From Candidatus Protochlamydia phocaeensis (lineage in GTDB: Bacteria; Chlamydiota; Chlamydiia; Chlamydiales; Parachlamydiaceae), in contig NZ_FCNU01000011.1 of the NCBI RefSeq assembly GCF_001545115.1, positions 186,001-250,000 on the forward strand: DNA of 64,000 bases, given 5' to 3'. The notes under the pieces were generated by a model. It saw only the letters and a program-made list of their open reading frames with translations, was not told where the DNA came from and made no database searches. Below are positions 1 through 8,358 of this stretch, in pieces (within the stretch, counting starts at the first letter, position 1; each line of letters starts with the position of its first letter). The position numbers were made by a program, and so were the translations under genes.

Positions 1-879
1 CTTAAATAAGGCTTTCTGAGCGTGCAGGAAATCATCCGGTAAAGGAGCCTGAAAAGACAATGTTTGTTTGGTTAAGGGATGCCTAAAGGCGATTTCCTCG
101 GCATGCAGCAAACAGCGGGAAGGGCGATATGCACAGTGAAATTGCTTGCAATATTGAAAGTCGCCAAGGATGGGATGGCCGATTCCTGCCAGATGGACCC
201 GGATTTGATGTGTCCGGCCTGTCTTGGGAATGCAAAGAACTAAAGATGCCCCCTTGCCTGTTTTTAGACACTCCCATTCCGTATGGGCATATAGGCCTTT
301 GTCGGATTTGACAGCTCCCCAAATGGCTTGGCCGGAGTAGGCATGCTTTTTTCCCAAGTAATTTTCAACAGTTCCCCGTCTGTCTTTTAAAATTCCGTCC
401 ACAATTGCTCTATAGCGTTTATGAACATGGAACTGCTTAAATTGCTGGACAAAGTCATCAAAGATTGCCGCGTTTTTGGCCAACAATAGGATGCCTGACG
501 TCTCTCGGTCCAGGCGATGAACAAGCTGGAGATGGGGATAATGAGGCTTTAAAAGCTGAAGGACGCCTTTTTCATCGCTTGTGACTCCTGCCGGCTTATT
601 ATAAATAAGCACCGCTTCATCTTCGTATAGGATTTGCGCAGGGTCCCATTTGGGCTTTTTTTCTAAAGAAGCGGGAAGCTGTTCGAGAACCAACACAACA
701 TGGTCTCCCCTGCCAAGCAAGGTAGAGGCAAAGCGCTCTGTACGGCCATTCACTTGACAGCAGTTATTCTCAATCGCTCTTTTTAAGGCGCGCGCCGAGT
801 ATTCATTTCCCACTTTGCTGCTGAGGAAAGCAATGAGCTTGCAGCCTGCTTCTTGAGAGGAAACCACCCATTCCGGCAT
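1..879 (-). CDS. RluA-family 23S rRNA pseudouridine synthase, 3' end outside window
   Basis: Predicted to isomerise specific uridines in rRNA to pseudouridine. Read from the reverse strand, the ATG at 879 opens a frame with no stop up to base 1 (293 codons), so the C-terminus is cut by the window edge. Residues about 11-65 look like an S4 RNA-binding domain. The catalytic motif HRLDRETSG lies at residues 121-129, with the presumed nucleophile Asp124. A later KTGRTHQIRVHL segment is the second conserved RluA block. The start lies 31 bases after the pheS stop, so it is probably the last gene of the pheS transcript. The family is clear; which of RluA, RluC or RluD it matches cannot be decided by eye. 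Confidence 0.9.
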   Translation of the reverse strand, partial: MPEWVVSSQEAGCKLIAFLSSKVGNEYSARALKRAIENNCCQVNGRTERFASTLLGRGDHVVLVLEQLPASLEKKPKWDPAQILYEDEAVLIYNKPAGVTSDEKGVLQLLKPHYPHLQLVHRLDRETSGILLLAKNAAIFDDFVQQFKQFHVHKRYRAIVDGILKDRRGTVENYLGKKHAYSGQAIWGAVKSDKGLYAHTEWECLKTGKGASLVLCIPKTGRTHQIRVHLAGIGHPILGDFQYCKQFHCAYRPSRCLLHAEEIAFRHPLTKQTLSFQAPLPDDFLHAQKALFK

Positions 880-910
880 GTCATCTTGTCCCGCTATGAT
901 TGAAAGGAAA

Positions 911-1939
911 CTAAATAGCTGTAAATTGCTCTAAGAAACGGAGATCGTTTTCCGTAAACAAGCGGATATCTTGAATTCCTTTAAGCATCATGACTAAACG
1001 CTCTAATCCCATTCCCCAAGCAAAGCCGGAATAGCTTTCTGGATCAATACCGCCATTACGCAAAACCTGCGGATGAATCATTCCCGCACCGGCCACCTCT
1101 ACCCATCCTGAATATTTGCAAATATGGCATCCAGCCCCTTTACAGACTAAGCAGCTAATATCGACTTCCATTCCAGGTTCGACAAAAGGAAAATAGCTAG
1201 GGCGATAGCGTGTAGCAATGTCTTGTTTAAATAATTTTTTCAAAAATTCGTCCATCGCTGCCATTAGATCTGAAAAAGCTACATGCTTGTCGATATAAAC
1301 GGCTTCGATTTGATGAAAAAACACATGCGAACGCGCCGTAATTGTCTCATTGCGGTATACTTTTCCCGGAGCAATGATGCGGATAGGCGGTTCATTCGCT
1401 TCCATCACGCGCGCTTGAATATTAGACGTATGCGTGCGCAGGAGAATATGGGGTGAAATATAGAACGTATCTTGCATGTCCCGTGCAGGATGCTCTAAAG
1501 GGAAATTAAGCACTTCAAAGTTATAATAGTCCGAATCAATATCTGGACCATATTGAACGGAAAATCCCATGCCCACTAAAATAGCTATAATTTGATCCAT
1601 TGCCTGTGTCAGCGGATGCTTGCGTCCAATAAAGCGCTTGCGGCCTGGCAAGGTAATATCAAGGGTTTCATGGGCCAATTGCTGGCTTTCCTCTTGTGCG
1701 ATGAGCTTAGCCTCAAGCTGATCGCATTCTGTTGTCATCAGTTCTTTTAAATCGTTGATATGCTTACCTACAGCCGGACGGTCTTCAGGAGCGACATCCT
1801 TTAACCCTTTCATCAATTGCTGAAGGGGACCTTTTTTACCCAAGAACTTGACTTTGACAGCTTCTAAATCAGATGTCGTTTTAATGAGAGCTAAAGCTTG
1901 CAGAAATTGCTGGCGGATTTCATCGATAGATTGTTGCAC
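911..1939 (-). CDS. pheS: phenylalanyl-tRNA synthetase alpha subunit
   Basis: Catalytic subunit of PheRS, which charges tRNA-Phe as an alpha2beta2 enzyme with PheT. At 342 aa it has the usual bacterial length. The N-terminal 90 residues form the tRNA-binding coiled-coil arm. Class II motif 2 is seen around residues 194-216 (VYRNE then FHQIEAVYID) and motif 3 at 309-326 (GMGLERLVMMLKGIQDIR). A cysteine group CLVCKGAGCHIC at 263-274 resembles that of other bacterial PheS proteins. The start is GTG at 1937-1939, with an AAAGG ribosome site about 10 bases upstream. It follows rplT in the classical infC-rpmI-rplT-pheS order, but pheT is not beside it: an RluA-like gene comes next. Confidence 0.96.
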   Translation of the reverse strand: MQQSIDEIRQQFLQALALIKTTSDLEAVKVKFLGKKGPLQQLMKGLKDVAPEDRPAVGKHINDLKELMTTECDQLEAKLIAQEESQQLAHETLDITLPGRKRFIGRKHPLTQAMDQIIAILVGMGFSVQYGPDIDSDYYNFEVLNFPLEHPARDMQDTFYISPHILLRTHTSNIQARVMEANEPPIRIIAPGKVYRNETITARSHVFFHQIEAVYIDKHVAFSDLMAAMDEFLKKLFKQDIATRYRPSYFPFVEPGMEVDISCLVCKGAGCHICKYSGWVEVAGAGMIHPQVLRNGGIDPESYSGFAWGMGLERLVMMLKGIQDIRLFTENDLRFLEQFTAI

Positions 1940-1994
1940 GGATGATGCCTTTACAAGAGAATCTTTAATTCGTTAAAAGAAATTTTGAAGAATA

Positions 1995-2031
1995 AGTTAA
2001 AGAGCAAAATCTGAGATTTTGCTCTTTAACT
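1995..2031 (-). terminator. perfect 18-bp hairpin between rplT and pheS
   Basis: Arms 1995-2012 and 2014-2031 are exact reverse complements around one central base. On the minus strand the hairpin follows the rplT stop and leads into TTATTCTTC. It could end the rplT transcript, partly attenuate pheS, or act as a processing site. A second imperfect hairpin at about 2040-2072 covers the rplT stop codon. Confidence 0.6.
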
Positions 2032-2058
2032 AAATGGCTTAAGCTTTAAGCATAACGT

Positions 2059-2415
2059 TTATGCTAAAGCTTCCTTTGCAAATCCAACGACCGCAGCAAA
2101 ACTGTTCGGATCGCGGATCGCCATATCAGCTAGGACTTTTCTATCGAGCTCACATCGCGCTTTTTTTAACCCATAGATAAATTTGCTATAGGAAATTCCA
2201 TTGATTCTGGCAGCTGCATTGAGGCGCATAATCCACAAACTACGAAAATCACGCTTCTTTTGCTTACGATGCGCATAATTGTATGCCATCGCACGCATCA
2301 CTGCACCACTCGTTAAACGCAAATGGTTCTTTCTGTCGCCGACAAACCCTTTGGCTAACTTGTATAATCTCTTCTTGCGACGATGAGAAGCTACAGCATT
2401 GGTTGCTCTAACCAT
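2059..2415 (-). CDS. rplT: 50S ribosomal protein L20
   Basis: A 118-aa protein, the standard length for bL20, which is needed early in 50S assembly and binds 23S rRNA. The very basic N-terminus ([16 protein letters not shown]) and the block [21 protein letters not shown] are diagnostic. In E. coli and Bacillus L20 also represses its own operon by binding mRNA. Here it sits after infC and rpmI as expected, but 179 bases separate it from rpmI, and that spacer is rich in dyad symmetry. ATG start at 2415. Confidence 0.97.
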   Translation of the reverse strand: MVRATNAVASHRRKKRLYKLAKGFVGDRKNHLRLTSGAVMRAMAYNYAHRKQKKRDFRSLWIMRLNAAARINGISYSKFIYGLKKARCELDRKVLADMAIRDPNSFAAVVGFAKEALA

Positions 2416-2594
2416 AGCTAGTCTCCACGTTAATCATTTTTACCGCTCAGAGGCGGCCTTAATTTTTTATTGACTTAGGCGCTTTGCCTAAGCCTTTATT
2501 TGCTTTTCCGATTGCTTTGTCTGTTAAACAGACGTCGACTGTCCATAAGCAAATAATTATCAAATAATAAGGAAAAAAATCCTTATTTCACTTG
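2416..2594 (-). promoter_or_regulatory. structured spacer between rpmI and rplT
   Basis: This 179-base gap inside an otherwise tight operon contains three inverted repeats: 2473-2491 (CTTAGGC/GCCTAAG), 2519-2533 (GTCTGTT/AACAGAC around one A) and 2566-2587 (AATAAGGA/TCCTTATT with a six-base loop). L20 is known to autoregulate through mRNA structure in other bacteria, so an L20 operator or an internal attenuator is plausible. The spacing and dyads are seen; the function is inferred. Confidence 0.45.
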
Positions 2595-2789
2595 TTATAA
2601 ACACATCAGACGCTTGTATGTCTTCAGATGGCCTTCATCTAAGAGCATAGGCTGTCGCAACTGACGCTTACGCTTGGGTGTTTTACCGGTCAATAAGTGA
2701 CGCTTGCCCGGTTGGCTAGCTTTAAGCTTGCCGCCTGCCGTCACGCGAAATCTAGACGCAACAGCTTTGCGTGTTTTCATTTTAGGCAC
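2595..2789 (-). CDS. rpmI: 50S ribosomal protein L35
   Basis: A 64-aa basic protein of the bL35 family (start [20 protein letters not shown], end of the type [10 protein letters not shown]), a small late-assembly protein of the large subunit. The family's N-terminal PKMKT places the start at GTG 2787-2789, not at the internal Met4. It lies 57 bases downstream of infC and upstream of rplT in the conserved order. Nothing is unusual apart from the GTG start and the long structured spacer behind it. Confidence 0.95.
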   Translation of the reverse strand: MPKMKTRKAVASRFRVTAGGKLKASQPGKRHLLTGKTPKRKRQLRQPMLLDEGHLKTYKRLMCL

Positions 2790-2846
2790 TGTCTTATCTC
2801 CTAACTTTATACAATCGATTCAATGAGGAAGTTCTTCGATACTTAC

Positions 2847-3401
2847 CTAGTCGATAGCCGGCTCTTCAGTCGTACTACTCTGCTTAACTCCCTCTTTCTT
2901 CTTCTTTGATCCAGGTGCTAAGACGACAAGCAACATGCGACCCATCATTTTAGGGGGCGATTCAGGAGTAGAAACATCTTCTAGATCCTGACACATCTGA
3001 CGGACAATTTTTTCCCCAATCTCTGGGTGCATCATTTCACGCCCTCGAAAAGTACAAGTGATTTTTACTTTATTACCACTCGCTAAAAATTCATGGGCAT
3101 GTCTTGTTTTCGTCTCAAGGTCATGAACATCAATATTCGGTTTAAGTTTTATTTCCTTAACTTTGATTTGATGCTGTGCCTTTTTACTTTCCTTTTCCCG
3201 TTTGCTTTGGTCGTAACGGAATTTTCCGAAATTCATGACTTTGCAAACAGGAGGATTTGACCCTGGAACAATTTCAACTAGGTCTAATCCTTGCTCTTCT
3301 GCCATGGCCAACGCTTCATAGAGGGAAATAATTCCCACTTGTTCTCCGGTTGCACCGATGACTCTTACTTTTGGAGCGCGTATTTCTCTATTTACTTTCA
3401 A
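2847..3401 (-). CDS. infC: translation initiation factor IF-3, TTG start
   Basis: IF-3 binds the 30S subunit, prevents premature joining of 50S and checks the start codon. At 184 aa it has both lobes: the N-terminal domain begins VNREIRAPKVRVIG and the C-terminal domain runs from about residue 85. The family start fixes initiation at the TTG at 3399-3401. The frame upstream reads TAA GGT AGC TTG, with the TAA being the stop of the preceding thrS-like gene, so no ATG or GTG is available. Rare infC start codons (AUU in E. coli) allow IF-3 to regulate itself, and TTG here may do the same (inference). A short lysine-rich tail follows the domain. Confidence 0.95.
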   Translation of the reverse strand: MKVNREIRAPKVRVIGATGEQVGIISLYEALAMAEEQGLDLVEIVPGSNPPVCKVMNFGKFRYDQSKREKESKKAQHQIKVKEIKLKPNIDVHDLETKTRHAHEFLASGNKVKITCTFRGREMMHPEIGEKIVRQMCQDLEDVSTPESPPKMMGRMLLVVLAPGSKKKKEGVKQSSTTEEPAID

Positions 3402-3407
3402 GCTACC

Positions 3408-5165
3408 TTACTTACTCCTCTTCAAAGTATACTCCACAAGTGCTGGATATACGCATTCTTGTTGGATTTGTTCTAGGCACGTTTCCAAATTCTGCAGTTG
3501 GTTTTTGCCCGGCTGCCGATGGGACCGTACCGTTACACCCTGCTTTTTACACTCTTGATCTCCCACAATAAGCAAATAAGGAATTCTCTCCTTTTCTGCT
3601 TCGTGGATTTTTTCACCCAATTTAACAGGACGCAAATCAAGCCTTACACGAAGCCCTTGTTGTTTGCATCTCGCTTCAATGGTCTTTGCATAAGAGCGGA
3701 CAGACTCCCCGATTGAAAGAATCCGTACTTGCTCTGGAGCTAACCAGAGCGGAAGCGCTCCTTCAAATCGCTCAATCAAAAGAGCGATAAAACGATTTAA
3801 AGACCCCCAGATCTGCCTTTTTAAAATAACAGGCTGATCTCTTTTCTCTTCTAGACCTTCTGCTTTAAAATTCCAAGCCTTTAAACGATCAATGATAATT
3901 GTCAGAGAAGGACCCGCCCATTGACGTCCAATTTCATCCACTAGACGCAATTCTAAGCGAGGGCCCTCTATATTATTATCATCTTCATAGAGGTGAGAGT
4001 CAATAGGATACGTAAAAGAATACGACTGAATCGCTTGTTTGATCCAATCTAATGCCTTTCTCTCCTGCTTGGCTTTAAAACTTTTCTGCCTTGAAGCGAC
4101 CAAATACCATTGGGCCTCAAAACCAAAGATTCTAATGATTTGTTCAATGAAATGCAAGGAAGAAATCAATTCTTGAGAAAGTTGTTCCGCTAAACAAAAA
4201 ATTGTGAGCTGGTCAGACAGTTCGCACGCCGACTCCAACATCCCTTCGTTTATCCCTTCTTCCTTCCTCTTATAAACTGCCGAAAATTCAGAAAAACAAA
4301 CAGGCAATTCCTCCGAAAGAACCGAATGCCGTTGAAATAAATGCACATGCTGAGGTACTCGCGAAGCGCTAAGCCTTAACACTTGATCCCCTACTTCAAA
4401 AGCAGGAAAACTTTGCAAGTCATGCGCGAACAACGCTGCATTGACAACTAAAGGAGTCGACACCTTTTCAATCGCCCATTGCTTGCTTTGCTCTTTCTCC
4501 ATCCACTCTTGTAAAATCTGCTTAGCACTCTCGCCTTTGGGATGCCAAATCCACTCAACGGGACTGATTTGCTCGCTTAAGCTAAAGAAATCCATTTCTT
4601 GGCCGATCAGGACATGGCTTTTCTTTTTTAAATAGGCATCGTAGGTCTTTAAAAACTGCTTGAGCGTCTGCGGATTATCAAAAGACGTTCCCAATAGGCG
4701 CGTGACTGTTACCTCTCCGTCTTCGGTCAACCACTTCTTTTCCGTTGCATCGAGAAGCTTAACGGATCCCGCTTCGCCTGTCGATTGCATAGAAAAAGCG
4801 GGACATAGGCCATGAAACTGATCAATTTGAATAAGATCGATAATATTAGAGGCCTCTTCGCCTGCTTTTTCTGCCAAAAAAGGTTGACCATGATGCAAAA
4901 AAAGCGCTTGGGCATTCTCGCGCATCATATTCAACAGGCGCACATCCCGGTTTTCTTTGATCAATGTCCGCAAGTGCAGTTCGATAAAAGCAAGCATATC
5001 GGCATGCACAGGCTGATCGAAGATAAAATCGTAATAAAATCCTAATGGACTGGTTCCGCCACCTAAGAGAATGATATCTGGAAAAAGTTGAGAGACTGTA
5101 TAAGCAAGCAACTCTGCAATAGGCCGGCGTTGAATGATAAGCTCAGGTGTATGAAAAAGAGGCAT
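3408..5165 (-). CDS. threonyl-tRNA synthetase-like protein lacking catalytic and editing residues
   Basis: 585 aa, colinear with ThrRS from the N2 editing domain through the class II core to the anticodon domain, but with no TGS domain. It occupies the classical thrS position before infC. Motif 3-like GSLNRFIALLIERFEGALPLWLAPEQV and the C-terminal anticodon domain (about 478-575) are well kept. By eye alignment to E. coli ThrRS, the zinc ligands Cys334, His385 and His511 correspond to V270, T321 and K449. Motif 2 Arg363 and Glu365 become K299 and K301. Editing residues His73, His77 and His186 become R14, E18 and S125; only C121 (Cys182) remains. It is therefore probably not an active synthetase, and a true thrS should exist elsewhere. 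ATG start at 5165. Confidence 0.85.
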   Translation of the reverse strand: MPLFHTPELIIQRRPIAELLAYTVSQLFPDIILLGGGTSPLGFYYDFIFDQPVHADMLAFIELHLRTLIKENRDVRLLNMMRENAQALFLHHGQPFLAEKAGEEASNIIDLIQIDQFHGLCPAFSMQSTGEAGSVKLLDATEKKWLTEDGEVTVTRLLGTSFDNPQTLKQFLKTYDAYLKKKSHVLIGQEMDFFSLSEQISPVEWIWHPKGESAKQILQEWMEKEQSKQWAIEKVSTPLVVNAALFAHDLQSFPAFEVGDQVLRLSASRVPQHVHLFQRHSVLSEELPVCFSEFSAVYKRKEEGINEGMLESACELSDQLTIFCLAEQLSQELISSLHFIEQIIRIFGFEAQWYLVASRQKSFKAKQERKALDWIKQAIQSYSFTYPIDSHLYEDDNNIEGPRLELRLVDEIGRQWAGPSLTIIIDRLKAWNFKAEGLEEKRDQPVILKRQIWGSLNRFIALLIERFEGALPLWLAPEQVRILSIGESVRSYAKTIEARCKQQGLRVRLDLRPVKLGEKIHEAEKERIPYLLIVGDQECKKQGVTVRSHRQPGKNQLQNLETCLEQIQQECVYPALVEYTLKRSK

Positions 5166-5184
5166 AATTGATAGTAAATGAGAA

Positions 5185-5258
5185 TGAGATATAGCTGACT
5201 CGAACAGCTGACCTCCACGATGTCAACGTGGCGCTCTAACCAACTGAGCTAATATCTC
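5185..5258 (-). tRNA. tRNA-Val (anticodon GAC)
   Basis: The reverse strand folds as a full cloverleaf of 74 nt: acceptor GAGATAT/ATATCTC, D-stem GCTC/GAGC, anticodon stem CCACG/CGTGG with loop TTGACAT (anticodon GAC, valine), and T-stem AGCTG/CAGCT with loop TTCGAGT. Discriminator A. The 3' CCA is not encoded. It sits 20 bases upstream of the thrS-like gene on the same strand. Confidence 0.95.
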
Positions 5259-5295
5259 ATTGTGTGAAGCAAGATCTTACAAGAAGGCAAGAGTT

Positions 5296-5649
5296 TTACT
5301 CAACAAAAAAAATGCTTATTTGCATTTTTCTTTCCTGAGGCCTTTCTGGACCATGATTTAGCAAGGCCTGAATACGCATTGAAACAACTCGTTTTTCTAC
5401 CCTTTCAAATTTAGGTGCCAAAGTCTTGCGCGCGTTCTATCTGTCGACGCTCTTTTTCCAGCCTCTCCCGTCGCTTTTTTCATTATTTGAGAGCAAAGGA
5501 ATAATTTTCGAACTTTCAACTTGAGCTTGGAGTTTTTGCTCTTTCGACTGCTTCAAAGCTGCGGAGAAGAACAAATGATAAGGTGTACGATATGTCGATG
5601 AATTTGTCTGCACATATGGACAGTGTGGCCATTCCGCAAGACAGCGAAT
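5296..5649 (-). pseudogene. possible gene remnant downstream of uvrC
   Basis: The 397 bases between the tRNA and uvrC have no intact gene. The frame directly after the uvrC stop (same frame as uvrC) stays open for 70 codons, meets a single TAG at 5437-5439, then runs another 46 codons to a TAA at 5296-5298. The second part reads as a plausible basic helix (KFERVEKRVVSMRIQALLNH). No start codon or family is recognised. It could be a decayed gene or chance; nothing else is visible in this stretch. Confidence 0.22.
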
Positions 5650-7485
5650 TTATTCTTCTTTTTTGCCTTGAAAGAAGGCTTTAAGAGCAGCGATATTGGC
5701 AGAAGAGATGCCTTTGACCTGACGCAACTCATCCTCACCGGCCAGTTCAACTTTTTTAAGGCTGCCAAAATGAGTCAGCAAGGCCTTCCGTTTGGCAGGT
5801 CCAATGCCTGGAATGTCATCCAGGGCGCTGCGTAACGTTTGCTTTGACCGCCGCTTGCGATGAAAAGACACAGCCACTCGATGAGCCTCATCACGAATAT
5901 TTTGCAGCAGGAACAGAACGGGAGAATTAGATTTGAGAATGATGGGATCTTTTTGACCCGGCAAAAAGATCTGCTCGACCGTCATGCCCTTATCGTGCCT
6001 CCCTTGCTCTTTGGCCAGGCCGATGATATCGACACCGACTACATTGAGCTCTTCGAAGACCTTGCGCGCGATGTTGAGCTGTCCCTTACCTCCGTCTACA
6101 ATGATCAGATCGGGAAGATCATTTTCTTCCTTGGCGCGTTTATAACGGCGCATGAGGACTTCTCCCATAGCTGCATAATCATCCGGCTTAGTTCCTATTT
6201 TAAGACGATAGGTGCGGTAACGCTTGCTGTCCTTTAATCCATCCGTAAAGGCAACCATGGAGGCAACGGGCTCGGATCCGGAGATATTGGAATTGTCAAA
6301 GCATTCGATACGGGATGGATAGCGGCTTAAATTAAGGCGTTCCTGCATTTCAAGCAGGGTTTTCTCACGCAAAGCGTCTTTATCTTTTCGCGTTTTGAAG
6401 AGAGCTTCTGCATTGGCTTGAGCCATATCCAACAAGATTTTTTTCTCGCCTCGTTGAGGGACATGTAAAGCCACTTTGCGCGCCTGCCGACCGGATAAAA
6501 TATCTTCAACCGCTTGTCCATCGTCGATTTTAATAGGCAGATAAATTTCAGGCGGAATCTCTTCTTTACCTGAATACTGCTGCAGCAGAAAAGAAGAAAA
6601 CAACTCTTCATCTTCTTCTGCAATATTATCAAAATCAAAATTGCGTGAACCCACCAGACGGCCTCCCCTAAAGAGAAGCTGCACTAAAATCACTTCTGTG
6701 CCATGGCGATAAAGCCCCAAAGCATCGGCATCATGCCCCAAGGGGCGATCCACATGCTGGCTCTCAATCGTCTTTTCAATTTGGCGGATGGTCCTCAAAA
6801 TTTGATCGGCCTTTTCAAATTCCAAAGCCTCCGCGCAACGCTGCATTTCTTCGTACAGATCTTTTAAAACCTCTTTATCTTGCCCCCGCAAAAATTTGAT
6901 CGTACGTTCCAGATGATGGTCGTACTCTTCTTGTGTACATTTGCCTCCACAAGGACCTGCACAGCGCTTCATTTGGTAAAGTAGGCAAGGGCGCACCCGC
7001 CTGGCCAATTCTTGATCCGAACATTGCCTTAATGGAAAAAGCCGGTTTAACAATTCCAATGTCTGGCGTGCGGCGTGCGCACTGGTATAGGGACCAAAGT
7101 ACAACCCATCAGGCTCGGGACTGCCTCGATAGCGCACAAGCTTAACTGTCGGCCAGGGACCTTTATGATTGATTTTAAGAGCAATATAGGCCTTATCGTC
7201 TTTTAACAAGGCATTATAGCGGGGCTTATACTGTTTAATTAAATTGCTCTCCAAAAGAAGCGCTTCTTTTTCCGAAGAAACAACTATCGTGTCTATTTCT
7301 GCAATCTTTGCCACCAAATAAGGAACCATTAGGCGGCCATCCCTGCCGGGAATAAAATATTGTTTGACGCGTTGGCGCAAACTTTTAGCCTTGCCAATAT
7401 ATAACACTTCTCCCTTCGCATCCTTCATGAGGTAAACGCCTGGAAGAGAAGGAAATTGATCAATTTTTTTGGGATCGTAAGACAT
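5650..7485 (-). CDS. uvrC: excinuclease ABC subunit C
   Basis: UvrC makes both incisions around a DNA lesion once UvrA and UvrB have located it. At 611 aa it is full length. The N-terminal GIY-YIG nuclease (LPGVYLMKDAKGEVLYIGKA, residues about 14-33) makes the 3' cut. A cysteine-rich patch (CLLYQMKRCAGPCGGKC) follows. The UVR domain around residues 205-235 binds UvrB, the RNase H-like endonuclease half makes the 5' cut, and a C-terminal helix-hairpin-helix pair (IPGIGPAKRKALLTHFGS and VKGISSANIAALK) binds DNA. It starts 8 bases after the upstream small gene, so they form one transcript. ATG start. Confidence 0.97.
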   Translation of the reverse strand: MSYDPKKIDQFPSLPGVYLMKDAKGEVLYIGKAKSLRQRVKQYFIPGRDGRLMVPYLVAKIAEIDTIVVSSEKEALLLESNLIKQYKPRYNALLKDDKAYIALKINHKGPWPTVKLVRYRGSPEPDGLYFGPYTSAHAARQTLELLNRLFPLRQCSDQELARRVRPCLLYQMKRCAGPCGGKCTQEEYDHHLERTIKFLRGQDKEVLKDLYEEMQRCAEALEFEKADQILRTIRQIEKTIESQHVDRPLGHDADALGLYRHGTEVILVQLLFRGGRLVGSRNFDFDNIAEEDEELFSSFLLQQYSGKEEIPPEIYLPIKIDDGQAVEDILSGRQARKVALHVPQRGEKKILLDMAQANAEALFKTRKDKDALREKTLLEMQERLNLSRYPSRIECFDNSNISGSEPVASMVAFTDGLKDSKRYRTYRLKIGTKPDDYAAMGEVLMRRYKRAKEENDLPDLIIVDGGKGQLNIARKVFEELNVVGVDIIGLAKEQGRHDKGMTVEQIFLPGQKDPIILKSNSPVLFLLQNIRDEAHRVAVSFHRKRRSKQTLRSALDDIPGIGPAKRKALLTHFGSLKKVELAGEDELRQVKGISSANIAALKAFFQGKKEE

Positions 7486-7493
7486 AGAATTGA

Positions 7494-7955
7494 TTAAAAA
7501 TTGCTGCCGGACTGTATATTCTTAAGTAAAAGGTGAAACTCTCTCTCTAAATTACGCCAGCAATGAAGCAAATACTTCCGCTGTCTATCCTGTTCGAGCA
7601 GCCAAAGAAGCGTCTTTTCCTCCGCTTTTGCAACTCTTTCTGCCAAGTGAAACATTTCAGCACTTATCACTTGAGTCCAGCTAGTAAAGTGATGTTCCCC
7701 TTCACCGATAGACACTCGAGCGCTCTGATAAGCCGCCAAACTCTCCCGCGCCTTTACGCTTGTTATCTGGTCGCACTGCTGTTGAGGCGTTAAGGTCGGT
7801 TCTTGAGATAAAGCTTCAGAGGCATAGGCAGTTGGTTCTTTAGAATCGCGAGTAGAAACATCTGGCCTCTTCATTGCTTCTGCCAAAGAAGAGCTGTCTG
7901 CATAAGAGGAAACCTGCTCTGTTCCTCCCGTTCTAGAGATAAGTCCCGGATCCAT
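7494..7955 (-). CDS. hypothetical protein upstream of uvrC
   Basis: 153 aa, not recognised. The first 70 residues are Ser/Thr/Gln-rich and probably disordered. The second half (about 85-150) is helical with heptad-like spacing and tryptophans (SWTQVISAEMFHLAERVAKAEEKTLLWLLEQ). There is no signal peptide or membrane segment. It is cotranscribed with uvrC (8-base gap). Similar charge-rich helical proteins are common in chlamydiae as secretion chaperones or structural proteins, but no function can be assigned from sequence. Confidence 0.65.
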   Translation of the reverse strand: MDPGLISRTGGTEQVSSYADSSSLAEAMKRPDVSTRDSKEPTAYASEALSQEPTLTPQQQCDQITSVKARESLAAYQSARVSIGEGEHHFTSWTQVISAEMFHLAERVAKAEEKTLLWLLEQDRQRKYLLHCWRNLEREFHLLLKNIQSGSNF

Positions 7956-8102
7956 AATTTCTCTCTTTAATTTCTAAACTCCTTGTTGCCTTACTTATAA
8001 GAGACTGTCTTGAAACCAAGCTTGAAATCAAAAGAAATTTAAAATCAACTCCCTATAATCAGTTTAACATTCTTTCTTATTAGTTTCAATTCACTCAAGT
8101 CG

Positions 8103-8190
8103 TTTATTTATGAGACTTTATAGATTTTTTACTGCTAAGGATTAAAAACCTGAGTTCTTTTCGACTATCAGCCATTAGCAATTTTAATTC
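8103..8190 (+). repeat. dispersed intergenic repeat, copy at 8.1 kb
   Basis: Core GCCATTAGCAATTTTAATTC at 8171-8190, preceded by CTGAGTTCTTTTCGAC, which matches the AGCTCTTTT block of better copies. It lies in the 403-base gap (7956-8358) between the 153-aa gene and rlmN; no gene is seen in that gap. The left boundary is uncertain. Confidence 0.55.
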
Positions 8191-8303
8191 ACTCTAAGAG
8201 TATTTTTCTCATTTTCAATGTCTAAAGAATTTAATTTTCCCTTTCAATTCTGACAGCGATTAAAGGTCGATAAGAAAAAATAGGAAGATGAAAGCATCTG
8301 AAA

Positions 8304-8321
8304 GCCTATCATTAAATAGGC
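8304..8321 (-). terminator. possible rlmN terminator
   Basis: Arms GCCTAT and ATAGGC with a six-base loop lie 38 bases after the rlmN stop. A second small dyad CTTCAG-A-CTGAAG is at 8322-8334. The stem is short and no strong T-run follows, so this is weak. Confidence 0.3.
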
Positions 8322-8358
8322 CTTCAGACTGAAGATTCTTTTAAGAGATGGGAAATGC

